A stretch of 64,000 nt of DNA from Zygaena filipendulae (lineage: Eukaryota > Arthropoda > Insecta > Lepidoptera > Zygaenidae): positions 6,078,501 to 6,142,500 of the forward strand of contig OU015660.1 in the NCBI GenBank assembly GCA_907165275.2, written 5' to 3'. Both the position numbers and the translations under genes were made by a program. Below, piece by piece: positions 27,201 through 36,562 of the stretch (positions are counted from its first letter, which is position 1; every line of letters starts with the position of its first letter). The notes under the pieces were generated by a model, which was not told the DNA's origin, made no database searches, and saw nothing but the letters and a program-made list of their open reading frames with translations.

Positions 27201-30200
27201 AGTGACGTCATTCCGCGTTTCGGCGGTAAAGTCAAAAGTAGGAACTTTGAAACGCTCTTTTTAATTAATTTATGCATACATTATTTTTTTTCTCTTGCTT
27301 TGTTTAAATAGGCCATATATCTTTTAAATAGACTGGAAAAAAAATTCATGCAAGTACCCTATTATCTGATATTATAAAGAGTTAATTAGGTTACTTTGTG
27401 AGTTCCTGCGAATCCCGAAACCGCAGGGCGCGGGGCGCAGCTAGTTTAAAATAAAATGAGGGACTTGAACAAATAGAAGATAATGACTCGCGTCGTAACT
27501 TCTGCAATGTGAACCTGGACAACGACTCAGTTCATACTGTCTGATAAAATTTCTCCTTACTTACCTCATGGATGTAAAAATAAAATTAATGTGTCACCTG
27601 AATATCAAATTTTTGACCGATTTTAAGTAGTGAACAAAACAAATGACAGTTTGAATCTTCTTCTTCTTCTTTGTTTTTTCATATGGATTTTTACATGTAC
27701 ATAAGTAATGTAAAAATTCCGTACGGAAAAAAAAAGAAGACTAGATTTGTTTTTTCGTATGGATTTTCACATTACTTAGGTACATGCGAAAATCCATAAA
27801 AGAATATTCAAACTGTCATTTGTTTTGTTCACTGCTTTGAATGGCAATGGTTTCAAATAAAATAAATGTATTTCTATTAGGTGCATGGTTCTTTATCAGC
27901 TCGTGACGTCATCATTTCATGAGCACATAAAAACTGCCGCTACGAAGCTTGTCCGACACAGCACCGTAAAACAACTATTTAACCCATTTATTGCCGACAT
28001 AAACTAGTTCGATTCCCGCCAAAAAAAAGTCAAAAGGAATCAACAGTCGCTCAAGTAGGTAAGTGTATGACTTTGTTTTGACGATAATGTGTATGTACAG
28101 TGCCACCATCAATCATCGACAACATGACGTCTACTGACATGGTGGTACGCGAAGGCTCGGACGTGACCTTGGTGTGCCGCGCCACCGGGTACCCGGAGCC
28201 CTATGTCATGTGGAGAAGGGAGGATGGGCAAGACTTTAATTACAACGGTGAATCAGGTACGACTATACTTTTTTTTCACGCCACTATAGGACATTGATTT
28301 TGCATTTATCTAATTTTATTTATATACATTTCACTGCAAATACTAAATTACACATTAGTACATTCACTGTAATACATAACAATACTTTTAAAAAAACTTT
28401 TTTACTTCAAAATTGAGTTGCAAGATTCCACCCGTACAAAATATTTCACACACATACCTACATTTCAAATTAAATAAAAGCTTTTAAAATCAAATGCTGT
28501 TCGTTGCTGCCGGAGCCAGGGACTGCCATAAGATTCTTCTTCTCAGCTATCGTCTGAGCTTCTCAGTCATACCTACACCTGGCGGAGTGGTCATGGTCAT
28601 GGATTGTCTATGTTGATAGCGGCCTTCTCAAGACTTCTCCATTTTTCTCTAATCGCGGCGCTGCTTGTGCATTCAGTAAAGGAACAGTTTATCGATGATT
28701 TTATGAGGTCCGTCCATCGTGTGGGTGATCGGCCGCGAGAACTTTGACCTTGTACTCTTCCTTGCACCATTAATCGTTCCAAGGAGCATTCTTGATATGT
28801 CCAAACATCTTAAGGATTCCAGGCCATAAGATACCTACTTTTTATTTCCCCATAGTATCTGTCAACCTCTACGTGAGATAGGCGTGAGCAGGCTTATGTG
28901 AGTACATAGATTAAACGTAGAACAACTGTGTGGCAAGCAAAGTGAAGCAATTACGAATAAGGATAAAAACGCTGAGTAGATACCTCGTTTAAGTATATAC
29001 TTATGTATAATCAGGTTCCTGTTTGCGTGCGCATGAGTAACGTTATACCGAAGCTAAAATTTCGTGTGATTCCACCTTCCATGATAACATCGTTTGGTTT
29101 TTAGTGCTATAATGGGGATGTGGACTACTTTTGAAAATCAAAATTCTAATTAGTCCGTCAGTTAGAAAAAAAATCAATAGACACGTATTTTTTGCTTTTT
29201 ATATATAAATTTAAATATACAGAGATAAAGCGCATTAAAGTTTAGGGTGAGGGAGTCGTGACGTCACTAACCGCTAAACCCGCCATACAAACTGTCAGAA
29301 TAGTGACGTCACGCGAAATTCCAACTCAATATTATGGCCGTTATTTTTTGATTACGTAAAAAAAGAAAAAATACTTGTCCAACATTTTTTAATAATCTAC
29401 AAGACAGACTAAAAAATAAAAATTAGTCCACATGCCCATTATTGTAAATAGAATTTAGATTGAAACTATATAACTATATTATAGAGTAGGTTTTAACTCT
29501 GTTTGTGTACCATATATGTATGTATATATTATATGGAACCACAGGTAACAGCTAGCTAAACACTTACTCATGTAATGGCTTTGACTTGAAATCATAAAAT
29601 GTTTAATGAAAACTTTGATGGGGCGATTAACGAAAATAACGAGAGCATGAACGTAAATTAAAAATAAATATATGATTTATGCCCATTGAATCCCCTGATA
29701 TTGATCCCGATTAGTTTCAATAGCAATACAATATATTTAATAAATCAAAATTATGTACTTCGACTCGATAACAAAGTTCTAGTAAAATATGTACCTACTC
29801 AAAAAGAAAGAATTTCTTTTCGCTTTGCAATCGATATAGTTAATGTTTTGATACTTTGGTTGGGATTAGATCGCCCTGGTATCAGTAATGAAAACGAATC
29901 ACTCTAATATATTGTATCCTTATAAAGAAGTTACTTCAATTAAACATTTATGGATCTTGCTTACAAATTAAAGCACTTGTAGCCATCAAGCTAACGCTAC
30001 TTCAAAAAAAAGTCATATTTTTTTAAAGATGCTTATTTCATTCGAAAAGAAATGGATTGCAGTCATGCGGCTATAATGGCCCTTTGAGGGTTGCCTCAAA
30101 CCTCACTGCTTCCTTTAGACCTTTTTGTGGTTCTTTCATAAGTTTCACTACTAACACGTGTACAGACTGACAGAGTCACTATTTTAGTAAAGTTTAAGTA

Positions 30201-33200
30201 ACACCCGTATTTTTGTCAACAGTTAGCGTTGTCGACGGGGAGACGCTGACTATAACCAAGGTATCGCGACTGCACATGGGCGCTTATTTATGCATAGCAT
30301 CTAACGGTGTCCCTCCTTCAGTCAGCAAACGAATCATGCTTATGGTGCAATGTAAGTACTGAAATATTTTTCTCCTTCCGTTCTATTGTGCACATATAGA
30401 GAATATTTTACTAGCCGCGTTGTATGGTTTTAAACCGCAGTATATAATATTAGAAGACTGGAAAATATTTCTTGAAGTTTTCGGCAAACGCCGAAAGGAT
30501 GCGCTTAAACCATAGATATTAACTCTGAGGTATGATTCAATGCGCACATAAAAAACTGCCACTGCAAAACCTTATCGTGCACATTAACAGCTTTGTAAAA
30601 TACAACCAAATCCACTTTTGTCATCTTCTATCGATAATCGATACATAAACAAAAAATGATGCCCTCAATTTCCGGAAAAAAACTTGTTTTACCGTTTGCA
30701 TAGAGAGTTTGTTCGGCAAACGAAATAAATTATGTGATTTGACCAAACAGTTCCGCCGATGCTCTCCATTCCTAATCAACTGGAAGGCGCGTACATTGGC
30801 CAGGACGTCACACTGGAATGCCACACGGAAGCGTATCCATCCTCCATTAACTATTGGACTACAGATAGAGGAGACATGATTATTTCCGGTGAGACTTACA
30901 ATAGAGATATTATACTCAAAATCTTATTCCTAGATTCAATAGTTTTTTTTACAATATCGTAATGAAATCTCCACTAATACATACTACTAAAACTTACTCA
31001 TCCCTATTCAGTCGTAAGACCTGAGCACAGTCGAAAATTTTGGTTTCGTGATATTTTATGACCAATTATTTATGTCATTACTGTAACAAAGTTAAGAAGT
31101 ATTATACATAATAGTAGGTACGTTAGTTATCTGGTACCCATAGTACCCATAACTCAGCTTGGTTCGACTTCAGAGACAGATATAATCCAAGAAATAATCA
31201 TAATAATATGATAAAGTTTTATCTAAAATGTTCGTATAGTTCTTTAGCTTTCAAGAGAATTTTGTTGGTCAATAGCTATATCACCCCTATAACACCATAC
31301 GATATCAATTTAGAACACCACGTCAGCTTTATTGGGTCCCATCAGGCAGAGAGGAACACCTTAATAACATGTTTCTCTTGATAAATCGATACACTTTCAA
31401 CGCCTCATCGAAGCTCGGCTTATACAGAATGGACACAATGAAACCTTTACCCAGTGAGCTTATCTTCAATGAGGTCTTCAAGGTATTCCTCTCTTCCGAA
31501 TTTTACTCATATTCACTCTTACGTACAACTTATACGTATAGGCTGTCGAAGTGTAAAGACAGTAGTTAACTCTATTTATACTTGTTGATAGGTACCTAAA
31601 AGTACGGTACTAGCAGTACAAAGCAGTGTTACTAGAACCATTAACGGTGCTATCTAATAGTACTTATAAGGTATTAGATATAAGGTAAAGTTTCCAAGCA
31701 AAAAAAGAATTCTCTCAATTCTGCTGTACATAATATAATTAAGTATGTGCCTACCTAAGAAAACTGGTTTTGGCTTCAGTAACGCAGATCATTATAATCA
31801 ATAAATCATTATTCAAGTGGAGACTCAAGGTTTAAAGCTAACATTATTAGAGTTACAAACAATAAGCAACTGGCTATTGTGATAATTGAGTTTCTAAACT
31901 AATAATATCGGACACATTTATCGAATACCTATAAATAACATGTGCTACTGTCAAGTAATACAGTACCGTACGATTGTATCATTGATTTACGACTTCATAA
32001 TGAAAATAGTTTCTCTTGTATAGAGCAAACTAAATATCGGAATTATTCAAGCGCGCCAGATGACAATACGAGAGATTTGAAAGGTTGTGTAATGTCCTCA
32101 CTTTTCAAATACTGAAATATAAATGGTCTATGTTTATTCTTATGAACACGATTAGATATTGAATCGAAGAAATTTATACAGGTTTTATATTTAAGTAGAA
32201 TTGGAAATTGTAGGTGGGAAGTACGAAGCGTTCCCGATGGACAGTGGCTACAACAAATTTATGATGCTCAAGATACGTAATATCACGAAAGAAGACTTCG
32301 GCTTCTACAAGTGCATCGCTAAGAATTCTTTAGGGGAAACAGACGGTATCATAAAACTTGACGGTGAGCTCAATTTCATAATATGTCGCTTCTATTTTAT
32401 GTTCACAAAATACAGCGCATGATACTTTGTTGCCTTTTAGGATTAAATTAATAGTATAATAAGTAGAAAAATAATAACAACTACACATTTACCATACTAA
32501 ATAAGGCAATAAATACTGTAGGTATTATTAATATAACTAATAACTTCGTCATTTGTACCTTTTGTGCAAAAAGAATAAATAAATAATATTCATTTGACTA
32601 GATTAATGACAAAAAATAATATGTAGGTACTCTGAATTCATAGAGTAATTAGAAATCAACACTTTGGTTCTTAATTCAAATACCTATACGCATATTTCAG
32701 AGATACCGGCCCCTCCATCAGCATTCACAACTCTGAAGACTATACTTGACAACGAAACAATTAGGAAAAAAGGTACCTATTAAATATTTCCCTTTAACTT
32801 TTATGGTTTCTATGAAAATTATACCGACACACAAAATTAATTTATTTTTCTTGAAACAGATCCTTTTCGAGACTTCTCGGAGAGCGACGCAATTAGTTCA
32901 AACCTTAAAGGGGAAGTCTATGGAGAACATATTAAAAACGGTACGTAATAGTTACAACTCAGTGATTTATCTTTACTTTGTCTTAGGTATATATAGGTAG
33001 TAGGTATGAGGTATACGAAGTACAAAATAGGTATCTCGGGAAAGAACTCCATCCACTTTCTTCCAAAAACTGTTTCGTTTGCTTGCCTACATTATAAAAA
33101 GAAAATTTACCTTGTTTTATAAACAAATTAAAAGATACAGGCTCAAGAGTTTGGACTGTTTGCATTTTATCTAACACTGATTCAGTTACGTAATAATTTA

Positions 33201-33418
33201 CGTATACATTGTATAGGTACTTTATATACCTACCTACAGCTGTAATTATAATAAGTACCTACAGGTGTCTTCGGTATCACGCCACTTACGAAAACCTCAT
33301 GATTTCATAATGTTAATAAAAAAATTACCTACAGTGATCAAAGTTTTTTCCTCAATATTTAATTATCTATAATACGTACTCGTACCTTCCTTATTTTAAG
33401 TAAAGCGAGGTATAGAAT

Positions 33419-33454
<36 letters not shown>

Positions 33455-33703
33455 AACAAGAAAGGCTTACAGTGTTCGCCAAATCGCCTCTCTTGTTACA
33501 TTGTTGTTGAGAACAAACATAGAAACCTAAATATAGGAAACTTTAATAAAATTATTGTAACTAGTATTGCGTTTGTAAATAAATACATTATAATTTTTGT
33601 TCCAGATTTTAACGACATCGATAATTCAGCTCGCTCCAATAAATTAAATAACGTTTTCATATACATTTTACTTTATCGAATAGGCAGATGTTTAAATTCC
33701 TGA
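15214..33703 (+). CDS. DIP-family (lachesin/IgLON-like) three-Ig cell-surface protein, 11 coding exons
   Basis: Joined exons 15214-15283, 23213-23272, 24235-24338, 24833-25040, 28101-28256, 30223-30351, 30751-30888, 32214-32363, 32701-32772, 32860-32940 and 33606-33703 give 1266 nt, or 421 codons plus TGA, with GT/AG at every intron. A hydrophobic signal peptide occupies residues 1-23. Three Ig domains follow, with Cys pairs 69/130, 173/223 and 266/322, core Trp at 81, 185 and 278, and Y-x-C before each second Cys. Sequons N56, N155, N311 and N356 could be glycosylated. Phrases such as RGWYMCQVNT, LHMGAYLCIASNGVPPSVSK and AKNSLGETDG are, as known for the family, typical of insect DIP proteins. 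These bind Dpr proteins at the neuronal surface and help specify synaptic partners. That role is inferred here by homology. The tail beyond residue 339 is a low-complexity linker with a short hydrophobic end. I cannot assign the exact DIP paralogue (beta, gamma, eta, theta and others). Introns range from 87 to 7929 bp and carry many transposon insertions. Confidence 0.88.
15667..15940 (+). mobile_element. Helitron-like repeat, family C
   Basis: Starts TCTATACATATAAATAAAAT and has a (CTGT)n tract and the body gctgatattataaggagtaa. It ends ACAGCTTG, one change from CTAG. Located in intron 1 of the DIP-like gene, with a truncated sister at 16547-16830. Confidence 0.55.
16030..16193 (+). mobile_element. 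Helitron, family A, 5'-truncated
   Basis: Body from acgcctaggcggctcaacca through ttgtcaggggtacagagaag to an ACAGCTAG|T end. Lies in intron 1. Confidence 0.65.
16547..16830 (+). mobile_element. Helitron-like repeat, family C, 3'-truncated
   Basis: Same start and body as the copy at 15667-15940, in the same orientation about 880 bp downstream. The hairpin and CTAG end are missing. Confidence 0.5.
17397..17584 (+). mobile_element. Helitron, family B
   Basis: Starts TCTTAATATATATAAATTAC and ends GACAGCTAG|T after a good hairpin. It almost abuts the element that begins near 17609. Confidence 0.7.
17609..18280. mobile_element. About 670-bp element with AACCGACTTC-like ends, copy 1, containing an internal inverted repeat
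   Basis: The left end (ttaaaccgatatctaaac) and right end (tctagaaattggttaaaaat) are mutated inverted repeats. The copy at 59628-60293 has the same ends and nearly the same length. Inside, 17665-17755 (aatccgaaaaacaaaatgcc through tcggtgccaagcc) recurs inverted at about 17855-17950. The TE class is not recognised. Confidence 0.5.
18283..18548 (+). repeat. Helitron-like repeat, family F
   Basis: The body cacggtatcggcatcacgcg ... attgtaaggagaaggt ... ctgcgggatttt is found reversed at 22073-22385. The end lacks CTAG. Confidence 0.4.
18550..22070. other. Intron 1 sequence, mostly unrecognised
   Basis: Apart from the repeat at 20994-21150, nothing supported was found between the two family F Helitron copies. 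No extra in-phase exon was seen. Confidence 0.4.
20994..21150 (+). repeat. Dispersed repeat, plus copy
   Basis: The segment with aaaatctgtcg, agcacctaacggtgt and ccggcagcctcacttga is found reversed at about 42060-42195. A short ORF here is incidental. Confidence 0.5.
22073..22385 (-). mobile_element. Helitron-like repeat, family F, reverse copy
   Basis: Reads CTAG at its low-coordinate end, then the GC-rich hairpin and a body matching 18283-18548 in reverse. Lies in intron 1. Confidence 0.5.
23213..23272 (+). CDS. DIP-like gene, coding exon 2 (N-terminal linker)
   Basis: A 60-bp phase 1-1 exon follows TTTTCACAG and ends before GTAAGA. It codes for residues 24-43, a Pro/Val-rich spacer (GRELPPGQNVVSVAPIDVAD) between the signal peptide and Ig1. 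Such a small symmetric exon could be skipped without a frameshift. It is the least conserved-looking exon, so its support rests on both good splice sites and matching phase. Confidence 0.68.
23970..24180. other. GC-rich, CpG-rich patch in intron 2 just upstream of exon 3
   Basis: Composition changes sharply from AT-rich DNA at about 23970 and back at about 24190. Both strands keep short open frames because of the GC content. There is no acceptor or donor that would join it to the DIP frame. It could be a regulatory island or a repeat insertion. Confidence 0.35.
24235..24338 (+). CDS. DIP-like gene, coding exon 3 (Ig1, first half)
   Basis: The acceptor CTTTTCAG leads into residues 44-78, including the start phrase EPIPNVTVTVGRDALLAC with the first Ig1 Cys (69) and sequon N56. 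The exon ends in phase 0 at AAG|GTGCAT, a weak donor. The Ig1 domain is therefore split just before its core Trp. This is the only phase-0 junction in the gene. Confidence 0.88.
24833..25040 (+). CDS. DIP-like gene, coding exon 4 (Ig1, second half)
   Basis: The exon starts after GATCAG with VAWVRMDTQT, which supplies the core Trp81. It continues through a NPRISLSYNDH segment and ends Ig1 with DRGWYMCQVNT (Cys130), covering residues 79-147. The donor TAG|GTGAGT is strong and phase 1. This is the most family-diagnostic exon of the gene, since the NPRIS...H.R.W.LHI pattern is characteristic of DIP and lachesin Ig1. Confidence 0.94.
25239..26810 (+). mobile_element. Tc1-type DD34E transposon, complete ends, dead transposase
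   Basis: A 1572-bp element with 128-bp terminal inverted repeats (25239-25366 and 26683-26810; ends CACTCGAGAG) flanked by TA at 25237-25238 and 26811-26812. It sits in intron 4 of the DIP-like gene. The two long repeats differ at only a modest number of positions, so the insertion is not ancient. Long inverted repeats of this size are longer than the classic 30-50 bp Tc1 ends. Confidence 0.93.
25543..26560 (+). pseudogene. Tc1-type transposase pseudogene (DD34E)
   Basis: Starts at ATG 25543 with a helix-turn-helix region (SLTPEECTRILTMLENGRSQ). A frame break follows after about codon 95. A second piece has the first catalytic Asp in NWFSDESRFML (about 25975). The last piece has the second Asp in FMHDNARPHTGR (about 26265) and the Glu in RSPDLNPIEHA (about 26370). 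Counting across one in-frame stop (about 26309), the second Asp and the Glu are separated by 34 positions, the DD34E spacing of Tc1 transposases. The total span of about 340 codons fits the family. It cannot make an active protein as it stands. Confidence 0.9.
27340..27444 (+). mobile_element. Helitron 3'-end fragment
   Basis: tgatattataaagagttaat followed by aaccgcagggcgcggggcgcagCTAG|T. Only the 3' 100 bp or so remain, in intron 4. Confidence 0.45.
27625..27837. repeat. 213-bp foldback repeat in intron 4
   Basis: The end arms agtgaacaaaacaaatgaca and its inverse (27807-27833) match almost perfectly. Inner arms around atatggatttttacat also pair, leaving a centre near the palindrome CCGTACGG (27720-27727). 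No target duplication was recognised. Confidence 0.7.
28101..28256 (+). CDS. DIP-like gene, coding exon 5 (Ig2, first half)
   Basis: The acceptor GTATGTACAG leads into VPPSIIDNMTSTDMVVREGS, Cys173 and Trp185, then WRREDGQDF (residues 148-199). Two in-phase donors lie 9 nt apart: one after 28247 (AACG|GTGAAT) and one after 28256 (TCAG|GTACGA). The second was chosen because CAG precedes the GT. Using the first would drop three residues (Gly-Glu-Ser) without changing frame. Confidence 0.92.
28560..28840 (-). pseudogene. RTE-like non-LTR retrotransposon fragment (C-terminal)
   Basis: The minus strand encodes GRVQGQSSRGRSPTRWTDLI followed by a REKWR motif. This is the usual extreme C-terminus of RTE-clade reverse transcriptase polyproteins. 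Only about 60-80 codons remain, inside intron 5 of the DIP-like gene. Confidence 0.6.
29109..29445. mobile_element. MITE with imperfect inverted ends and TGACGTCA palindromes, copy 1
   Basis: The ends aatggggatgtggactactt and, inverted, aatgggcatgtggactaatt lie in intron 5. The interior (ttagtccgtc ... gacacgtattttttgc ... ttttttgattacgtaaaaaa) recurs in the same orientation at about 42995-43300. Two perfect TGACGTCA sites lie at 29259-29266 and 29304-29311. Confidence 0.65.
30223..30351 (+). CDS. DIP-like gene, coding exon 6 (Ig2, second half)
   Basis: After TTGTCAACAG the exon encodes residues 200-242: GETLTITKVSRLHMGAYLC and the nearly invariant family phrase IASNGVPPSVSKR, containing Cys223. 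The donor AAT|GTAAGT is strong and phase 1. Confidence 0.93.
30751..30888 (+). CDS. DIP-like gene, coding exon 7 (Ig3, first half)
   Basis: The acceptor CCAAACAG is followed by FPPMLSIPNQLEGAYIGQDV, then Cys266 and INYWTTDRGDMIIS with Trp278 (residues 243-288). The donor CCG|GTGAGA is phase 1. The FPPM...NQL start of Ig3 and the EAYPSSINYW segment are typical of the DIP family. Confidence 0.93.
32214..32363 (+). CDS. DIP-like gene, coding exon 8 (Ig3, second half)
   Basis: Residues 289-338 begin GGKYEAFPMDSGYNKFMMLK and continue with IRNITKEDFGFYKC (Cys322) and AKNSLGETDG. The acceptor is ATTGTAG and the donor ACG|GTGAGC. The exon completes Ig3 and adds sequon N311. Confidence 0.93.
32701..32772 (+). 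CDS. DIP-like gene, coding exon 9 (C-terminal linker)
   Basis: Seventy-two bases after ATATTTCAG encode residues 339-362 (EIPAPPSAFTTLKTILDNET and on). A Pro-rich post-Ig3 linker of this type follows the third domain in DIP proteins. The donor AAG|GTACCT is phase 1. Confidence 0.8.
32860..32940 (+). CDS. DIP-like gene, coding exon 10 (C-terminal linker)
   Basis: An 87-bp intron separates this exon from exon 9. The acceptor TTGAAACAG opens an 81-bp exon coding for a charged linker, residues 363-389 (DPFRDFSESDAISSNLKGEV and on). The donor ACG|GTACGT is strong and phase 1. Length and phase agree with both neighbours, although the peptide itself is poorly conserved. Confidence 0.75.
33419..33530 (-). 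repeat. (ATTT)n tract joined to a non-LTR 3' tail
   Basis: Eight or so ATTT units (about 33419-33453) precede aaaacaagaaaggcttacag. Similar arrangements lie at the 3' end of the retrotransposon fragment at 58323-59515. Located in the last intron. Confidence 0.45.
33606..33703 (+). CDS. DIP-like gene, terminal coding exon 11 with short hydrophobic tail
   Basis: The acceptor TTTTTGTTCCAG is pyrimidine-rich. The frame continues in phase for 32 residues (DFNDIDNSARSNKLNNVFIY and on) to TGA at 33701-33703. The end VFIYILLYRI is hydrophobic and preceded by small polar residues. This could serve as a GPI-anchor signal as in other DIPs, but the Arg residues near the end make a poor one. A first candidate polyadenylation signal AATAAA lies at 33935-33940. 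An alternative terminal exon elsewhere cannot be excluded. Confidence 0.6.
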
Positions 33704-35400
33704 TAATCAGTACAATTATATGAGCAGTGGATCAATTATTTTGTTATGTGTCAATTGGTCTAACATAAAAAAATTCACAACGGTTTTCATTGCTTTAGGT
33801 ACTACATTTATTACAACATGCCTGAGAGTAGTAAATGATTTTACTCGTATCGTAATTAATTTTTCTATTTATGGGAAAATTAGGTATCTTTTAGACTGAA
33901 GTTTTTTGTCTCTGATCAATGCGGCTGTACAGACAATAAACCAATTTTCTTTTAGCTACTTATATTTACATACCTATGCTACCTTATCGAATATAAACAA
34001 TCTAGTAATAATATTTCTACGTCTCATTAAACCATGGTAAGATATGGGTAAATCTCAGACTGTTATGTATTTTTTTATTTACGCATAAGTTGATAATATT
34101 TATTATAATTATTAACTGTACCATATCTGCTATGTAATTAAAAAATAAACAGTAGGTACCTATGCGTAGAGCATATAATATGAAAACTGTAGGTAAATAA
34201 AATAAGTTTTGTATAAACCTAAGCTTGAGACAAAATATAATGGGCTAGGAAAAATTTAAGTTGGACAGTGTAGCTATTTCATGGATTTTTTTTCAATAAA
34301 ATTTTGCCAGAATGTGTAAATATATTATCGTACTTAAATGTGCTTTTAGTTAGCATCTAGTCTTTAACCGAAATTTATAGAAATTAAGGTTTTATTTACA
34401 CGATTATGTTAATAATCTATCAATTGATACTATACTCGACGAAATTACGACGAATATGATAGATACTTACTATTTGCGATTAAATATAATATGTGTTAGT
34501 GATTTTAGGTAGTCAAATGAGTAGTACCTACTTATCATAGCGAATAATTAAGTATTATTGTTTTTTTACAATTTTCATTGCTACATAATGAAACTGCCAA
34601 ATAAATGTAGGTACACTATTTATTTGAAATAAAACAATGCCTAAAAGTTTTTTTTTGTTTTTTTATTGTTATTTAATTGTATATAATATATAATCTGTGA
34701 CGCAACTGTATTGCGGCCCTGTTGGAAGATCAGCGTTTCAATTTGTTCTGCCCCACAGACAATGAAGCATTTATGTTGAGACAGCTACTGATTGACCCCC
34801 ACACAGCACAGCTTAACTTTCTCCTTCACAATGTTTTGTGTTTGTAATTTTTTTTTTAAATACTTATGTTTCATTTAGGTCCTCTTATCCCTTTTATTTC
34901 TTCTGTCTTTCTTTCTTACTATACAGGAATATTTTTTATTCAGTGCGCAAACTTTTACAAATTAAACTTAAAGGAGTTTTAATAAACACCTTTTTTATTT
35001 TGACAAGTCTTAGTACAAAAAAGTAAAGTTATCGTGAACGAAAGATGTATACTTTGCTATTGATTTATTGGCTACTCTATGCGCCGCCGCCACCGCTGCG
35101 TGTGAAGCGCTCGTTCGGCTCGGTATTTACGTGGGTTACAAATCGACAGCTGATCGAGGTCGTTCACCCCCGCTGCAACACCTCTGCGTACGCCGCACAG
35201 CGCGCGCACCCATTGATATTATTACGAATAGATAGTGTCCATATTTTGCTAATTTAAAGCCGGATAAAAAATTATAAAAAAGTTTTGAACAAATAATAGA
35301 AATGTGATCTATTACTAATACTGAATCACCAATTTTTTTTTACGCATTGCTTAAAAAATATTCCTGTATAATATAGGTAAATGCGAGTGTTCACGCTTAA
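33704..35400. other. 3' flank of the DIP-like gene
   Basis: AT-rich, with candidate AATAAA signals at 33935, 34143 and near 34195. Positions 35080-35215 form a GC-rich patch with no supported coding frame. Confidence 0.35.
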
Positions 35401-35402
35401 GT

Positions 35403-35486
35403 TGCATATACGTTCTCAGGGTTACTACAGAGAAGGACATAGGGAACTCCGAGTTTAACGCGGGTGAAACTACGGGTAACGGCTAG
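35403..35486 (+). mobile_element. Helitron 3'-end fragment, family A
   Basis: gttgcatatacgttctcagg, then gaaggacatagggaactccg and an end in CTAG|T. Internally deleted. Confidence 0.5.
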
Positions 35487-35737
35487 TATAATAATATTAC
35501 AATAGTTGAATTTAAAGTTTTGTGAGACATACCTATTATTATAATGACACAAATATGGTTTTTATAGCGATCGATGAACTCTAAGTCGCTATAGTGTTAA
35601 AAAAATAACGAGCTATCTTACATTATATGCCTACCTACATATAGAACAGCTTGTTATTTGTAAAGTTTTAATTGATATCATATACATAAAGGATTATTAT
35701 GTAAAGTAAACTATACCAACTTAAAATTATTAAATTA

Positions 35738-35945
35738 CTAGCTACTGTACCCGCGGTTTCACCCGCGGTAATTTCGAAGTTACCGCGGGAATTCCGGGAT
35801 AAAAAGTATCCTATGTCCTTCTCTGTACCCCTGACAACGTGCGTGCCAAATTTCATCCAAATGCGTTCAGCCGTTTTTGCGTGATTGAGTAACAAACATC
35901 CAAACATCCAAACACCCACACTTTCACATTTATAATACAAAAGGA
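35738..35945 (-). mobile_element. Helitron, family A, complete reverse copy
   Basis: On the minus strand it starts TCCTTTTGTATTATAAATGTG and ends in CTAG|T with a perfect CCGCGG-GTGAAA-CCGCGG hairpin. One of the least decayed copies. Confidence 0.75.
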
Positions 35946-36218
35946 TTACCAATACAATAACTATAACAGCTGATCTCACATTTGAATGTACACAGGGAGA
36001 GTCGGTGTTTCATTTATAAGTAAGTACCTATCCAATCGAACTGCATCCTAATTTTTGTAAAGTGCTTTTTGCTGTAGGCATCAATCGGAACTTTGTCTCA
36101 TCCTAACGATAAGCGTTTAAAAATACTGTATGTTTTAAACAAAATTCAAACAGTATAAACTTTCAATGTTTTCAATATCTCTCCGATTGCAAAATGCACA
36201 CGCCTTGGTTTCTAGCTA

Positions 36219-36423
36219 GCTGATCCTCGCAGTTTCACCTGCTGTAATTTCAGATTTCCCGCGGGAATTATGGGTTACAATATAGCCTATGTTACTCAGG
36301 GATCATGCAAGCATGCATTCTAAAGGAGAAAGAATTTTTGAAATTAGTCCAATAGTTTTTGAGTTACATCGTAACAAACAAACAAAAAATCAAATCTTTC
36401 CCCTTTATAATATTTGTTTAGAT
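36219..36423 (-). mobile_element. Helitron-like repeat, family G
   Basis: Minus-strand body with (caaa)n, gagttacatcgtaacaaac and a GC-rich end, finishing at GCTAGC. Only this copy was seen in the window. Confidence 0.4.
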
Positions 36424-36562
36424 AAATATATTATATAGTGGAACAAGTAGTTTTTATTTCGGTACCTACCTAAAAGTTTGTTTATATATATAAATCTACA
36501 CTAATATTATGAAGGGGTAAAGTTTGGAAGTAGGGGGAATCTCTAAAAATACTGAACTGGGA

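Noticed and set aside
35045..35257. A 70-codon gene in the GC-rich patch after the DIP-like gene
   Set aside because: No signal of selection or known domain is visible. The N-terminal hydrophobic run is followed by Pro and Arg without a cleavage context, and GC content alone can keep the frame open.
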